DNA from: Kibdelosporangium philippinense
Lineage (GTDB): Bacteria > Actinomycetota > Actinomycetes > Mycobacteriales > Pseudonocardiaceae
Reading direction: 5' to 3'
Assembly: GCF_021390435.2 (NCBI RefSeq)
Contig: NZ_JAJVCN010000001.1
Location: 3,348,001 to 3,412,000, forward strand
Length of the DNA stretch: 64,000 nt
The number at the start of each line of letters is the position of its first letter. The stretch's first letter is position 1. The notes under the pieces are model-generated. The model had not been told where the DNA came from, searched no databases, and saw only the letters and a program-made list of their open reading frames with translations. This document shows positions 8,279 to 17,693 of the stretch, piece by piece. Both the position numbers and the translations under genes were made by a program.

Positions 8279-10743
8279 AAACCTTGGTAGTAACGGCTTT
8301 GGTGGCTGCCCTGTTACCCGTGTCGACCGCGTCGGCCACTGTTTCGGATGAATTGTCGGAGACCGCCCGGCTCAGTGATCGGCGCGCGTTGGTCGCTGGA
8401 GATCGTGCGTTCACGATGGGTGACGAATCCGGCTTGTATCCGGCGACTGGCTGGCACATCCGTGGCGAGATGGGAGGTTTCTGGGCGCCGCCGGTGAAGC
8501 TACTGGATGGCGTGTGGTTCGCGGCGGACGGATCGTGGCTCGGGAAGGACATTCCCGCGATTCGGTATTCCCGCGGTCATGGGTATCAACGGTTTTCGTA
8601 CGGCGGCGGTGGGATATCGGCGGAACGCGTGGAGTTCGTGCCTTCTGGGAGCCGGGCGACCGTGATCGGGCTGACTTTGCGGGCCGATCGCCGCCGTGAC
8701 GTTCGGCTGGCCATGGACGCCCATTCTGAGTTGATGCCCGCTTATCCTTGGGGCTGGACGACTCCCAACGCGGGCACCAACGCTCCGGACTCCGGGTCTT
8801 TCGGGGATGGCGCATTGGTTTTCCAGGATCCCGTTGGCGCGGCAGCGGTTGGGGCTTCGGTGCGTCCTGTTGACCAAGCGCTAGGTCCTCACTACCGAGG
8901 CCCGCAGGATCCCGCTGTCATCTGCCCGGCCGATGGTCCTGCTCCCCCACGATGCGACGATTCCGCTTTTGGCAAGGGAACCGGCGGCCGGTTGACGTAC
9001 TCACTCCAGCTGACCGCTGGCCGTCCGTCCACAGTCTGGTTCGCCGTCACCGGCGGTGACAACAGCGCCGAGGCACGGTCCTTGTTGGACAAGGTGTTAC
9101 GTGATCCAGCAGGCAGTCTTCGTGAGACCGTCGCAGCGCGACGCGCGGCGGCTTCGTCCACGGTGGTCGACCTGCCGGGTGACCGGTTGTTGCAGCAGAG
9201 TATCGAGTGGAGCAAGCACAACCTGCTCGACTCGGTCCAGGAAGCCCGCGACGCGCGGATTCGTGATGTCAACGAGGGCAAGGACTATCCCGCACCTGTG
9301 GGTACCGTACCCAAGATGCGGTGGCTCGCCGCTGGATTCCCAGACTATCCCTGGCTTTTCGGGACAGATGGTGAATACACGGCCTACCCGGCCGTCGCGG
9401 CTGGCCAGTTCGACATTGTCCGCGATCACCTCCGAGCACTGCGCAATGTCAGTGACATGCTGAACAATCGCAGCGGCAAAGTGGTGCACGAAGTCGTGTC
9501 CACAGGAGACGTCTACTTCGGAAGCAACAAGTCCGCGGGTAACACTGACGAGACCGCCAAGTTCCCGAGCACAGTCGCGCTGGTCTGGCGCTGGACCGGT
9601 GACTCCCGATTCCGCGACGAGATGTACGACTTCACCGTCCGGAACATGCGTTATATCACCGAAACACTGGACAAGGACGGCGACGGCTGGCCTGAGGGCC
9701 TTGGCAACGTCGAACGCCAAGGCATGGGCGAGGAGAAGCTGGACAGTGCCGTGTACTTGATCCGCGGCCTGCGTGACCTCGCCGATCTGGCTGCCAGCAA
9801 GCATGATCAGGCGGTCGCCTCGTGGGCCGCTTCGAAGGCTTCCTCGTTGCTGAGCCGGTTCGAAGCGCAGTGGTGGGTCCCGCAGGGCGTCGGATACGCG
9901 GAGTCGATCGACGACCCAGCCGATCCTTCGAACGACAACAAGCCAGTGTTCCAACGGCACTGGACCGGAATCACACCGATGGAGGCAGGTCCGATCGCCT
10001 CAGCCGCGAGAGGCCACCAAGCGCTCGTGCAACGTTCCCGCGACTGCTACAACGGCGAATTCGGGACCTATCACACGGGCACCGGCCCAACCAGCGCCCC
10101 AGCTGGCAACCCCGGGCCGTCGTGCGATCCTCTTGTGTCCACTGTGGCAAGCGAACGAGCCACGTATTCCTTGAACACGGCCGTGATGGCGGTGGCGCTG
10201 GGCAACTTCGGCCTTTCCGCGCGGCGCTACACAACCGGCAACGCACGGATCCAACTCGATCCCGCGGTCTGGGAGACCCCGGGCGCCATGCCAGAGGTCG
10301 CGCCCTCACCCGATTTCAAGGCCAACATCGATCGGCCGTTCTACGACCGGTCCATGACGCTGCAGGCGTGGGGCACGTACGGCACGCTCTGGCCGGTCGT
10401 CAATCAGCAGCTCGGAGTTTCGCCGGACCTCGGCAACGGCCGCCTCGCTGTGATCCCGCAACTGCCGCCTGACCAGAACTCCATCAGCGGCAGGGACATC
10501 CGTGTCGGGGCCGGTTGCGTGGATGTCTCTGTATCGCGCAGCGGGAACGTGTTTCGCACTTCGGTACAGTCACGTTCGGTCTCCGCAGCACTGACTGTGG
10601 GCCTTGTCGTTCCTTCGCCGGTGTCCTCAGTGCTCCTGGACGGCAAGCCCGTCAAGTACTCGCTGGTTCAGACAACCCGCGGCACGGAGGTGCACGTGGC
10701 AATCGCTGCCACCTCAGCCCGCGTGGAAGTTCGGACGCGATAG
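8275..10743 (+). CDS. Secreted six-hairpin glycosidase, amylo-alpha-1,6-glucosidase-like
   Basis: 822 residues with a cleavable signal peptide (about residues 1-22, ending STASA). The body looks like an N-terminal beta-sandwich followed by an (alpha/alpha)6 barrel, with segments such as WLFGTDGEYTAYPAV, GNTDETAKF and DKDGDGWPEGLGNVE resembling debranching-type glycosidases. It starts in a GTGA overlap with the permease gene, so it is the last gene of the uptake operon. Inference: it trims an extracellular alpha-glucan or glycoside into the oligosaccharide that the transporter imports, and the cytoplasmic glycosidase finishes the job. The exact GH family is not certain. Confidence 0.75.
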   Translation: MKTLVVTALVAALLPVSTASATVSDELSETARLSDRRALVAGDRAFTMGDESGLYPATGWHIRGEMGGFWAPPVKLLDGVWFAADGSWLGKDIPAIRYSRGHGYQRFSYGGGGISAERVEFVPSGSRATVIGLTLRADRRRDVRLAMDAHSELMPAYPWGWTTPNAGTNAPDSGSFGDGALVFQDPVGAAAVGASVRPVDQALGPHYRGPQDPAVICPADGPAPPRCDDSAFGKGTGGRLTYSLQLTAGRPSTVWFAVTGGDNSAEARSLLDKVLRDPAGSLRETVAARRAAASSTVVDLPGDRLLQQSIEWSKHNLLDSVQEARDARIRDVNEGKDYPAPVGTVPKMRWLAAGFPDYPWLFGTDGEYTAYPAVAAGQFDIVRDHLRALRNVSDMLNNRSGKVVHEVVSTGDVYFGSNKSAGNTDETAKFPSTVALVWRWTGDSRFRDEMYDFTVRNMRYITETLDKDGDGWPEGLGNVERQGMGEEKLDSAVYLIRGLRDLADLAASKHDQAVASWAASKASSLLSRFEAQWWVPQGVGYAESIDDPADPSNDNKPVFQRHWTGITPMEAGPIASAARGHQALVQRSRDCYNGEFGTYHTGTGPTSAPAGNPGPSCDPLVSTVASERATYSLNTAVMAVALGNFGLSARRYTTGNARIQLDPAVWETPGAMPEVAPSPDFKANIDRPFYDRSMTLQAWGTYGTLWPVVNQQLGVSPDLGNGRLAVIPQLPPDQNSISGRDIRVGAGCVDVSVSRSGNVFRTSVQSRSVSAALTVGLVVPSPVSSVLLDGKPVKYSLVQTTRGTEVHVAIAATSARVEVRTR

Positions 10744-10745
10744 CA

Positions 10746-10779
10746 GGTGGGGCCGCTCCCCCTCGGATACGGCCCCACC
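10746..10779. terminator. Bidirectional hairpin terminator
   Basis: GGTGGGGCCG at 10746-10755 pairs perfectly with CGGCCCCACC at 10770-10779 across a 14-nt loop. It lies between the end of the secreted glycosidase gene and the converging small secreted protein gene. Confidence 0.65.
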
Positions 10780-10788
10780 CTGTTCAAC

Positions 10789-11112
10789 TCAGGCGGCCTT
10801 GAAGCTCTTGCCGACGAAGTTGAAGCTGCGCAGCTCGGTCGACGGGTACGCCCGCTTGACGCCCGAGCAGTCCGAGGTCTCGAACACGTAGATGTCGGTG
10901 GGCGTCTGGTTGGACACCGAACCCGCACCGAACGGGATTGCCGTGCAGCCCGCGGGAACCGCGGCGTAGTTCTTCTCGACCCCGGTCAGCACACCCGACC
11001 AGAAGTTCAAGCCCTTCGGCAGCTCGGACGCGGCGGCAGGGGCCTGCAGGGCAGCGGTCATCGCACCCGCGACAGCAAGGGTCGACGCGATCTTGATGGC
11101 GGTTTTCCGCAA
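10789..11112 (-). CDS. Small secreted protein, possible beta/gamma-crystallin or I36-like fold
   Basis: 107 residues from a TTG start at 11112 preceded by GAGGAG; the longer frame to 11154 has no such site. A signal peptide (KTAIKIASTLAVAGAMTAA, ending APAAA) shows export. The mature part has two cysteines and a segment, SVSNQTPTDIYVFETSDCSG, that resembles repeats in small actinobacterial crystallin-like or peptidase-inhibitor I36 proteins. That comparison is by eye only. Function unknown. Confidence 0.65.
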   Translation of the reverse strand: MRKTAIKIASTLAVAGAMTAALQAPAAASELPKGLNFWSGVLTGVEKNYAAVPAGCTAIPFGAGSVSNQTPTDIYVFETSDCSGVKRAYPSTELRSFNFVGKSFKAA

Positions 11113-11605
11113 GGGGATCTCCTCAATACGACGAACAGGAAATAACGGCGGCACAACGCAACCATCTTTGTTGAACGATCAAATGTCAACAACCATGCCT
11201 ATATAGCAGCCATTCGCACGAACGCAATGGCACAATCTTGCCACGATGCCCAGGGGCATTGAACCGCTCGCTCAACTGTCCACTGAAGACAGTTCCCGGC
11301 GAGCTTCCAGTCCGATGTAGACGGTATGTTTTGGCCGGTGACCGACTTGCCGCACTCGATCATGAGTGAGGTCCAGGCTGTCACACACCCATTGCCAGGC
11401 AACCTCATTGAACGTGATACAACAAGTATCGCCTGTGGCGCAAGCGAACTACCACCTGATAGAAGCCGGGTGCGCAGACCGCACACGCGACCGGATGGAA
11501 TGCCGCGAAGGCCACCCTCGCGGCGCTCAACGCGCCAAAACCGGCCCTCGCGGCACCAAGACCCGGCACCCGCGACCGTTGCGCGCCCAGAAAACCTTGG
11601 CCAGC
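11113..11605. other. No convincing gene
   Basis: This stretch between the small secreted protein and the narG remnant has open frames but none with plausible composition, ribosome site or recognisable domain. It contains the promoter of the secreted protein gene. Its lack of coding signal next to a broken nitrate reductase fragment suggests old degraded DNA. Confidence 0.4.
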
Positions 11606-11810
11606 GATCTGCTGCTGTCCACCAGCCGATTTCTCACCAAACAGGAGGTGTCCGACGACCTGCGTGCGACGTTCCGCCAAGGCGGACGCGTTCTACCGCG
11701 ACCGCTGGAGCCACGACAAGGTCGTCCCGTCGACACACGGGGTCAACTGCACCGGCTCGTGCCGGTGGAACGTGTACGTCAAGGACGGCATCATCACCTG
11801 GGAATCGTCG
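11606..11810 (+). pseudogene. narG: Remnant of respiratory nitrate reductase alpha subunit (narG) N-terminus, frameshifted
   Basis: Reading frame 2 gives [20 protein letters not shown] and then, after a frame change near 11686, frame 3 gives [27 protein letters not shown] and [13 protein letters not shown]. These two pieces in order match the NarG amino-terminus, including the H-x3-C-x3-C signature (HGVNCTGSC) that binds the FS0 iron-sulphur cluster. Homology stops abruptly at about 11810. NarG is normally over 1200 residues, so less than 70 codons survive, with no start and no narHJI. A hydrophobic stretch follows at about 11811-11920 in frame 2; I could not identify it. Confidence 0.8.
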
Positions 11811-11909
11811 CGCTCGGCTTGTTACACACCCCGCTTCAGCTGCGATTGATCATGCTGAGCGTCGCCGTGCTCACCCTGCTCGGCCGACTCAGCAACCGGC
11901 TCGGCGGGT

Positions 11910-12575
11910 TCATCGCAACGCGGCGACAACGTGGTTCGCGGTATCCACACTCGACTGTGGGTTCTGGCCGGTGATCAGGGTGCCGTCCGCGACCACTGTG
12001 TCCGACCAAGGCGCACCGACTTCGACAATCGCCCCGAGTTCCCGCAACCTGGTCTCAAGGAAGTACGGAGTCTTCTCCCCCGTACCACCCTTGAGCTCCT
12101 CAGTATCGCTGAACACGGTCGGCCGCTTACCCACAAATGCGAACTCGCCATCCACAGCCGTGCTCAAAAGTGCGGCTTGGCCATGGCACAGAGAACCGAC
12201 AATCTTGCCCTGGTCAACCGCGGCCCGTAGCAGCCTCGCCACGTCCTTGTCCTCCGCGAGATCGGTCATCGGCCCGTGGCCACCTGGGAAGTAGATGGCA
12301 TCGTAGTCGCCGAACGACACCTCCCTGAGCACCAACGGCTTGGCGAGGGCGTCGGCGATGCTGTCGAGGTACTCGTCGAATGGTGCGACCAGGCTGCCCT
12401 TGTCGGGCGTCGCCCGCACACCGCCAGGTGTGGCGAAGTCGACATCGACGCCAGCCTCGACGAAGACCTTGTGCGACGCCGCGACCTCCTCGGCCCAGAA
12501 CCCAGTGGGATGCACGGAACCGTCTGTCAGCACAAGCGAGTCAGCGCCGGTGATGACCATGAGGACCCTTGCCAT
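11910..12575 (-). CDS. DJ-1/PfpI family type 1 glutamine amidotransferase-like protein
   Basis: 221 residues. The nucleophile elbow is SLCHGQAA with Cys130, and the upstream acidic/gly motif is FPGGHGPM. This arrangement is typical of the Hsp31-like branch of DJ-1/PfpI, whose members act as glyoxalase III, deglycase or chaperone. The specific activity is unknown. The ATG at 12575 has AAAGGA upstream. It stands alone, converging on the narG remnant. Confidence 0.88.
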   Translation of the reverse strand: MARVLMVITGADSLVLTDGSVHPTGFWAEEVAASHKVFVEAGVDVDFATPGGVRATPDKGSLVAPFDEYLDSIADALAKPLVLREVSFGDYDAIYFPGGHGPMTDLAEDKDVARLLRAAVDQGKIVGSLCHGQAALLSTAVDGEFAFVGKRPTVFSDTEELKGGTGEKTPYFLETRLRELGAIVEVGAPWSDTVVADGTLITGQNPQSSVDTANHVVAALR

Positions 12576-12785
12576 GAATGTCGTCCTTTCCTCGACTGGT
12601 GATCACGACAACGGCCATTCCACCAGAAGTAATCCACCCACGCTCAACCGAACCCGGAGCGAAGCGACCGGATACCTGCACGAAGGGCGCGCGGTCAAGG
12701 ATGGCCAAAGCAAAGCCGGGTGCCCACGAAACAACCCAGCTGGAAGCAGCAAACCCGCAAGCAGCGGTCAACACGCTGTGCCGCA

Positions 12786-12866
12786 ATGGTGGACACACCG
12801 TTCAGCAACGGCGGACACGGTCTTCAGCAACGGTGGACACGGTGTTCAGGAATGGTGGACACGGGG
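12786..12866 (+). repeat. 22-bp tandem repeat, about 3.7 copies
   Basis: Four units start at 12786, 12808, 12830 and 12852, each following the pattern AYGGYGGACAC then CGGTSTTCAGSA with a few substitutions; the last is partial. The array overlaps the last codons of the S9 peptidase gene, which ends at 12846, and extends past its stop. No spacers, so it is not a CRISPR array. Confidence 0.75.
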
Positions 12867-14885
12867 TGTTGTTGGGTGGGGTGTGAGGCCTAGTTGGGTC
12901 ATCAGGAATGTCAGGATTTCGGCGCGGGTTTCGGCTGCGATCGTTGGGTTGAGGCTGCCGTGGCCGACGTCCGGCCAGATTCTCAGCAGTACTGGGTTGT
13001 TGCTGGTTGTGGCGTGCTGCAGGGCTGCGGTGAACTTTCGGCCTTGGAAGGGTGGGCAGCCGATGTCGTGCTCGCCGATGACCTGCAAGACTGCCGGATA
13101 GGACACTCCCGGTTGGACATTCTGGTACGGCGAGTACGAAGCAAGGGTCTTGGCGTCTTCCTCTGGGGAGCCATAGTCCTTGGCGTACACCGCGAGGATA
13201 GCGTCCGCGCCCTCCACTCCGGACAGTGGTTCCAGGACGTCGAGCACCGGGACCTGTGCCACGATCGCCTGCCATAGGTCGGGCTGTTGCACGGCCGCGA
13301 CACCCGCGAGCAGGCCACCGTTGGAAGCCCCATGGAAGGCCAGTGAGCTGGCAATGCCGCGCGCCCGCAGGTCCTCGGCGACGGCACGCAGGTCGTCGAA
13401 GACGTTCTGTTTGTCCTGCCGTCGCCCGGATTCATACCATTCGCGGCCGTATTCGCTGCCGCCTCGGAGGTTCGCGCGGACATAGATCCCGCCAGCTTCG
13501 ATGAACGGCAGAGTGTTGCCGAGAAAGACCGGCAGCCACGGGATGTTGAACCCACCATAGGCGTTCACCAAGGTCGGCCGTGGCATCTCGACACCGGCTT
13601 TGGCAATGACGAAGTACGGGACCTGCGTGCCATCCCCCGAAGTGGCGAAGTGTTGCGTGACTTCGATGCCATGCAGGCTCGGCCCTTCTGAGAGCACGGC
13701 AAGATCGACCGCGCGGACATCAAGGCAATACACCGTGTCAGCTGAGGTAAAAGTGTTGGCAGCGAAGATGAACGAGTCCGATCGCGGCCGCACCCGATCA
13801 AGCACAAGGCCAAAAGACGCACTAGCGGGCGGCAGCGGCGCGGTGCCCACGAACGTGCCGTCGAGTTCGTGCACGCTGATGTCCAACGAAACGTCCCGCA
13901 AGGCCGAGATGACCAGCCGACCATCCACAATGTCCAATGCGCGTAGAACTCGGTCACCAGCTGGAATGATCTCACGCCAGGTGGCACGGTCGGTGGATGT
14001 CGCCGCAGGGATCGCGACTACGCGCCCTCGTGGTGTGTCGGTCACGATCGCCAGATAGGTGTCGTCGTCCAGCCACGCACCGTGGAGTTCCTCACCAAAA
14101 TCAGGTGGTGTGAAACGTCGCCATTGGCCTGTCGACAGATCCCCGATCACCGAAGCCGTGTACTCATGCGGGACCGTCACCCCAAGCACATACCGACCGG
14201 ATGGCGAGACCTGTGGCGTCAACCCGAGCGCAGTCGGTGACACATTGTCAAACGAGAACACAGCTTCCGGCCGTTCCGCCGCGGTCACCGAGACAAAGCG
14301 GAGTGCGTGCATTCCTTCCGGTGTACGGCCGCTCAGGAAGAAACCCGTCCCATCCGGCAGCCAGTCGACGCGGAGCATGTTGCCCTGCATGGTCGGCGCG
14401 GCCACGTCAAGCAAGCGTCCTGTTTCCACCTCGACCACGCCGTACTGGCCGAAAGCTTCGCCACCTGCAGAGTGACTGAACGCCACCAAGCGCCCGTCAG
14501 GCGACGGAATCACGTAAATGAAGGTCGTTGGACGCTCATCCCCGCGCCTGGCAGTCATTTCCGCGGCGTCGACGAGCACCCGACCGGGACCGTCCAGCGA
14601 ATCGGAGACGAGAAGTGCCTGCGCCGGACCATTGCGTCCTAACCAGAACCATCGCCCGCCCGCAGCAACACGAACACCTAGCAGGCTGTCCACGCTCGAC
14701 GGCATGGCGCGCAACGACTCCAGCACGACCTCGAAGTTCGGCGACTCGCGGATCGTGCGAACAGCCCGCGCCACCTGACGGTCCTGCCATTCGCGTACCT
14801 CGTCGGAGGAGTCCCGCAGCCAATCGTACGGGTCCTCAAAGGTCACGCCGCCAATCGTCTTGCTGACCGGTCGCCGAGGAGTCAC
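12846..14885 (-). CDS. Prolyl oligopeptidase family serine peptidase (S9)
   Basis: 679 residues, the usual size for prolyl oligopeptidase. A seven-bladed propeller spans about residues 60-420, followed by an alpha/beta hydrolase domain. The triad is Ser521 (GASNGG), Asp607 (GEHD) and His642 (DVGHGS). No signal peptide, so cytoplasmic cleavage of short proline peptides is expected. Starts at GTG 14885 with GGAAGGG upstream. The extreme C-terminus is encoded by the edge of the tandem repeat. Confidence 0.9.
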   Translation of the reverse strand: MTPRRPVSKTIGGVTFEDPYDWLRDSSDEVREWQDRQVARAVRTIRESPNFEVVLESLRAMPSSVDSLLGVRVAAGGRWFWLGRNGPAQALLVSDSLDGPGRVLVDAAEMTARRGDERPTTFIYVIPSPDGRLVAFSHSAGGEAFGQYGVVEVETGRLLDVAAPTMQGNMLRVDWLPDGTGFFLSGRTPEGMHALRFVSVTAAERPEAVFSFDNVSPTALGLTPQVSPSGRYVLGVTVPHEYTASVIGDLSTGQWRRFTPPDFGEELHGAWLDDDTYLAIVTDTPRGRVVAIPAATSTDRATWREIIPAGDRVLRALDIVDGRLVISALRDVSLDISVHELDGTFVGTAPLPPASASFGLVLDRVRPRSDSFIFAANTFTSADTVYCLDVRAVDLAVLSEGPSLHGIEVTQHFATSGDGTQVPYFVIAKAGVEMPRPTLVNAYGGFNIPWLPVFLGNTLPFIEAGGIYVRANLRGGSEYGREWYESGRRQDKQNVFDDLRAVAEDLRARGIASSLAFHGASNGGLLAGVAAVQQPDLWQAIVAQVPVLDVLEPLSGVEGADAILAVYAKDYGSPEEDAKTLASYSPYQNVQPGVSYPAVLQVIGEHDIGCPPFQGRKFTAALQHATTSNNPVLLRIWPDVGHGSLNPTIAAETRAEILTFLMTQLGLTPHPTTPRVHHS

Positions 14886-14956
14886 GTCAACCCTTCCACT
14901 TGAGATGCTGTCATCATTCGCATGATGTCATCATCTCAAATACCACGCAAGGCGGC

Positions 14957-15901
14957 TTACCGTTCCGCGACCAAGCTCTCCCGGTGCTGCCGCGGACTCA
15001 CGCCACGGACCCGCTTGAACGCCGCACTGAGCGCGAAACTGCTGCCATAACCGACTTTCCGGGCAACCGAACCAACCGTCGCATCGGGTTCCTGCAACAA
15101 GTCAGCAGCCAGGACCAGCCGCCAGTCGGTCAAGAACGCCATCGGTGATTCGCCGACGAGCTCGGTGAACCGGCGCGCGAACGTGGCCCTGGAAACCCCC
15201 GTCGCATCCGCGAGACTGGCGACCGTCCATGGCTGCGCGGGGTCGTTGTAGATCATCCGCAACGCGGCACCCACCACCGGATCGCCGTGTGCGCGATACC
15301 AAGCTGGCGTTTCGGCTTCCGCACGGGCGAACCACGCTCGCAACACCGTGATCAGCACCAGATCAAGTAGCCGGTCAAGCACGACAGACTGGCCCGGTTC
15401 GTCCTTGACGATCTCGTCGGCCAGAACCGGGATGATCGGCGAGTCCCACGTCCCCGCCGGCACGATCATCATGGGCGGCAACGCGTCCAGCAGCCGCCTA
15501 CTCACCTCGCCGGATATCTGGTACGTCCCGATCAGCATCATCGTGCCGCTGTCGACGCTGTCGCCCCACGTGCGGATGCCCAGCCCCAGTTTCTCCGCCA
15601 ACGGCTCACCCCACAGCGTCACGCAGTGGTCTCCCGGCAGGATGACGACCTGCGGCGGCGTGGCCGGATCGTCGGCGAGGACATACGGCGCCGGACCTCG
15701 CGCGATCACGACATCGCCGACATTCATCCGCATCGGCGCAGCGTCGCCCAGCATCACCCATCCACCGCCGCGCATCATCGTGACCAGCGCGAGTGTCGCT
15801 TCGTCCTTGACGTGAATGCCCCATGGCGGATCGAGCACGACCTTCAGCAGGAACGCGCCTCGGGCGCGCGGACCGTCCAGGAGATTCGCGAGTGCGTCCA
15901 C
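14957..15901 (-). CDS. AraC family transcriptional regulator with cupin sensor domain
   Basis: 314 residues. A cupin-like N-terminal domain (about 10-190) is followed by two HTH motifs, SLADATGVSRATFARRFTEL and VARKVGYGSSFALSAAFKR, and the C-terminal GVSPRQHRE signature. It is divergent from the NmrA-like reductase gene at 15982, the usual arrangement for this regulator/reductase pair, so it most likely controls that gene. Confidence 0.92.
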   Translation of the reverse strand: MDALANLLDGPRARGAFLLKVVLDPPWGIHVKDEATLALVTMMRGGGWVMLGDAAPMRMNVGDVVIARGPAPYVLADDPATPPQVVILPGDHCVTLWGEPLAEKLGLGIRTWGDSVDSGTMMLIGTYQISGEVSRRLLDALPPMMIVPAGTWDSPIIPVLADEIVKDEPGQSVVLDRLLDLVLITVLRAWFARAEAETPAWYRAHGDPVVGAALRMIYNDPAQPWTVASLADATGVSRATFARRFTELVGESPMAFLTDWRLVLAADLLQEPDATVGSVARKVGYGSSFALSAAFKRVRGVSPRQHRESLVAER

Positions 15902-15981
15902 ACGGCCAGATTAGACGCATGATTATGGAAACGAGCTTCTCAACCATGGTTCGTCTCACGAAGATCACGTGTACTTGGGCC

Positions 15982-16812
15982 ATGACAACGAAACCAATCC
16001 TGATTCTCGGCGGCACCGGCAAGACCGGCGGCCGCATCGCCAGCCGTCTCACCGCCATGGACGTACCGATCCGGATCGGCTCGCGATCGGCGCCGGTGCC
16101 GTTCCTCTGGGAGGACGAGACCACGTGGGCGCCGGTCCTCAACGACGTCAAGGCGGTCTACATCGCCTACTACCCGGACATCGGCGCGCCCGGCGCGTCG
16201 GCCAAGATCGCCTCGTTCACGCAGCTCGCCGTCTCGATGGACGTCACCAGGATCGTGCTGTTGTCCGGCCGTGGCGAGGACGAAGCCGAACGCAGTGAGC
16301 AGGAGCTCCAGAAATCCGGCGCGGACTGGACGATCCTGCGGTGCAACTGGTTCGCGCAGAACTTCAGCGAAGGCATCACGTACGACCAGGTCATCCGCGG
16401 CGAAGTGCAACTGCCAGGTGGCAGCGTGCCCGAGCCGTTCGTCGACATCGAGGACATCGCCGACGTCGCCGTGGCCGCGCTGACCGAGCCTGGTCACGAG
16501 GGCGAGCTGTACGAACTGAGCGGTCCGACCGCGTTGACGTTCGCTGAGGCTGTCTCGGAGATCGCGGCCGCGTCCGGCCGTGACGTCCGCTACCGGCAGA
16601 TCTCGGTCGAGGAGTTCTCCACGGCCCTTGCCGCCGAGATCGACGAGCCGGACTACATCGAGTTCTTGACCTATCTGTTCACCGACATACTGGACGGGCG
16701 CAACGCCAAGCCGACCGACGGCGTGTTCAAGGCCATCGGCCGGCGGGCGCGCTCCTTTCGTGACTACGCCAAAACCACTGCGGCCACTGGGGTGTGGGCC
16801 GTCAGCGAATGA
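15982..16812 (+). CDS. NmrA/NAD(P)H-binding oxidoreductase-like protein
   Basis: 276 residues from the ATG at 15982. The dinucleotide-binding motif ILGGTGKTGGR is at the very N-terminus, followed by an atypical SDR/NmrA core without an obvious Tyr-x3-Lys. Members act as NADP sensors or quinone/flavin reductases. An in-frame extension to 15919 exists but lacks a better ribosome site and precedes the fold. It shares a 80-bp divergent region with the AraC regulator, and its end overlaps the converging hydrolase gene by 11 bp. Confidence 0.82.
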   Translation: MTTKPILILGGTGKTGGRIASRLTAMDVPIRIGSRSAPVPFLWEDETTWAPVLNDVKAVYIAYYPDIGAPGASAKIASFTQLAVSMDVTRIVLLSGRGEDEAERSEQELQKSGADWTILRCNWFAQNFSEGITYDQVIRGEVQLPGGSVPEPFVDIEDIADVAVAALTEPGHEGELYELSGPTALTFAEAVSEIAAASGRDVRYRQISVEEFSTALAAEIDEPDYIEFLTYLFTDILDGRNAKPTDGVFKAIGRRARSFRDYAKTTAATGVWAVSE

Positions 16813-17656
16813 AGTTCGCGATCGCGTCGGCGAAGTCGTCCGGCTGCTCGATGTGTCCGAAGTGGCCACTGTCAGCGAGTGCGACCAATGTGGAATCCGG
16901 GATCTTGTCGTGCAGCTCGCGCGCCCATCGCGGACCACAGATGAAGTCGTAGAGGCCGACGATCACCAAGGCAGGAACGGAAAGCATACCGAGCACAGCT
17001 CGATCGTCGATCATTTCCGGAACCAGGTCATCGTCCAAACCGGACACGTGGCGACCGGTCACCGCGGCCCGTATCGCCACGAGATCCGCCTCCTTGGCCC
17101 AGTAGTTCTTGAAGTAGACGGGAAGCAGCGTGCGGATGGTCCGCGTGGTCGACTCGTCGTCCTTGAGCGTCGGCACCGCCTGCCATGCCTTCAGGATCTC
17201 CGGCAGTTCCGGGTGGCCCGCGTACCTTGCGGTGAACTCGTCGAACTTGCTCTGGGCCTCGGTGAACAGTTCAGGCCCGGTGACCGGTGAGGTGTCGTAC
17301 AGGATGACCCCGGCGAGATTCTGCGGGCGGGTCAACGCGTAGTGCTGGGCCACGAAGCCACCGGCCGAGTGGCCCATCAGGTACACCTGCTGCTCGCCGA
17401 GGTCGTCGATCACGGCGTCGACCGCCTTGGCGTACCGCTCGCGTGTGTAGCCGTGCGGGTGGTTCGGCAACTGGTCGGCGCCGGGCGTGCCAACAGGCTC
17501 GATGTATACGGCTGTCACGTGCTTCTCGACCTCCGGCATCCGCAGGTACTCCCACGCGATGCCGGGACCGCCCGAGTGCATCAGGCACACCGGGCCCTGG
17601 CCGTGCACGTGGTAGCGCTGGACAGTGCCGTCGATCTGGATGGTGTGTGTCGTCAT
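16802..17656 (-). CDS. Alpha/beta hydrolase, proline iminopeptidase-like
   Basis: 284 residues. HSGGPG (27-32) forms the oxyanion region, the nucleophile is Ser97 in GHSAGG, and the catalytic His lies in SGHFGHIEQP. The layout resembles S33-type aminopeptidases, but the family is broad and esterase or lactonase activity is equally possible. It begins 37 bp downstream of the sigma factor gene on the same strand and may be part of its transcription unit. Confidence 0.85.
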   Translation of the reverse strand: MTTHTIQIDGTVQRYHVHGQGPVCLMHSGGPGIAWEYLRMPEVEKHVTAVYIEPVGTPGADQLPNHPHGYTRERYAKAVDAVIDDLGEQQVYLMGHSAGGFVAQHYALTRPQNLAGVILYDTSPVTGPELFTEAQSKFDEFTARYAGHPELPEILKAWQAVPTLKDDESTTRTIRTLLPVYFKNYWAKEADLVAIRAAVTGRHVSGLDDDLVPEMIDDRAVLGMLSVPALVIVGLYDFICGPRWARELHDKIPDSTLVALADSGHFGHIEQPDDFADAIANFIR

Positions 17657-17693
17657 GCCCGCAAGATGCAGCCGTTGTCGGGAAGTTCGATTT

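Noticed and set aside
11326..12294. A 322-codon frame over the narG remnant and the DJ-1 gene
   Set aside because: It reads antisense through the DJ-1/PfpI gene and is Arg/Ser/Pro-rich. The narG match is in other frames.
12786..12866. Possible CRISPR array
   Set aside because: The 22-bp units are directly adjacent with no unique spacers, and no cas genes are nearby.
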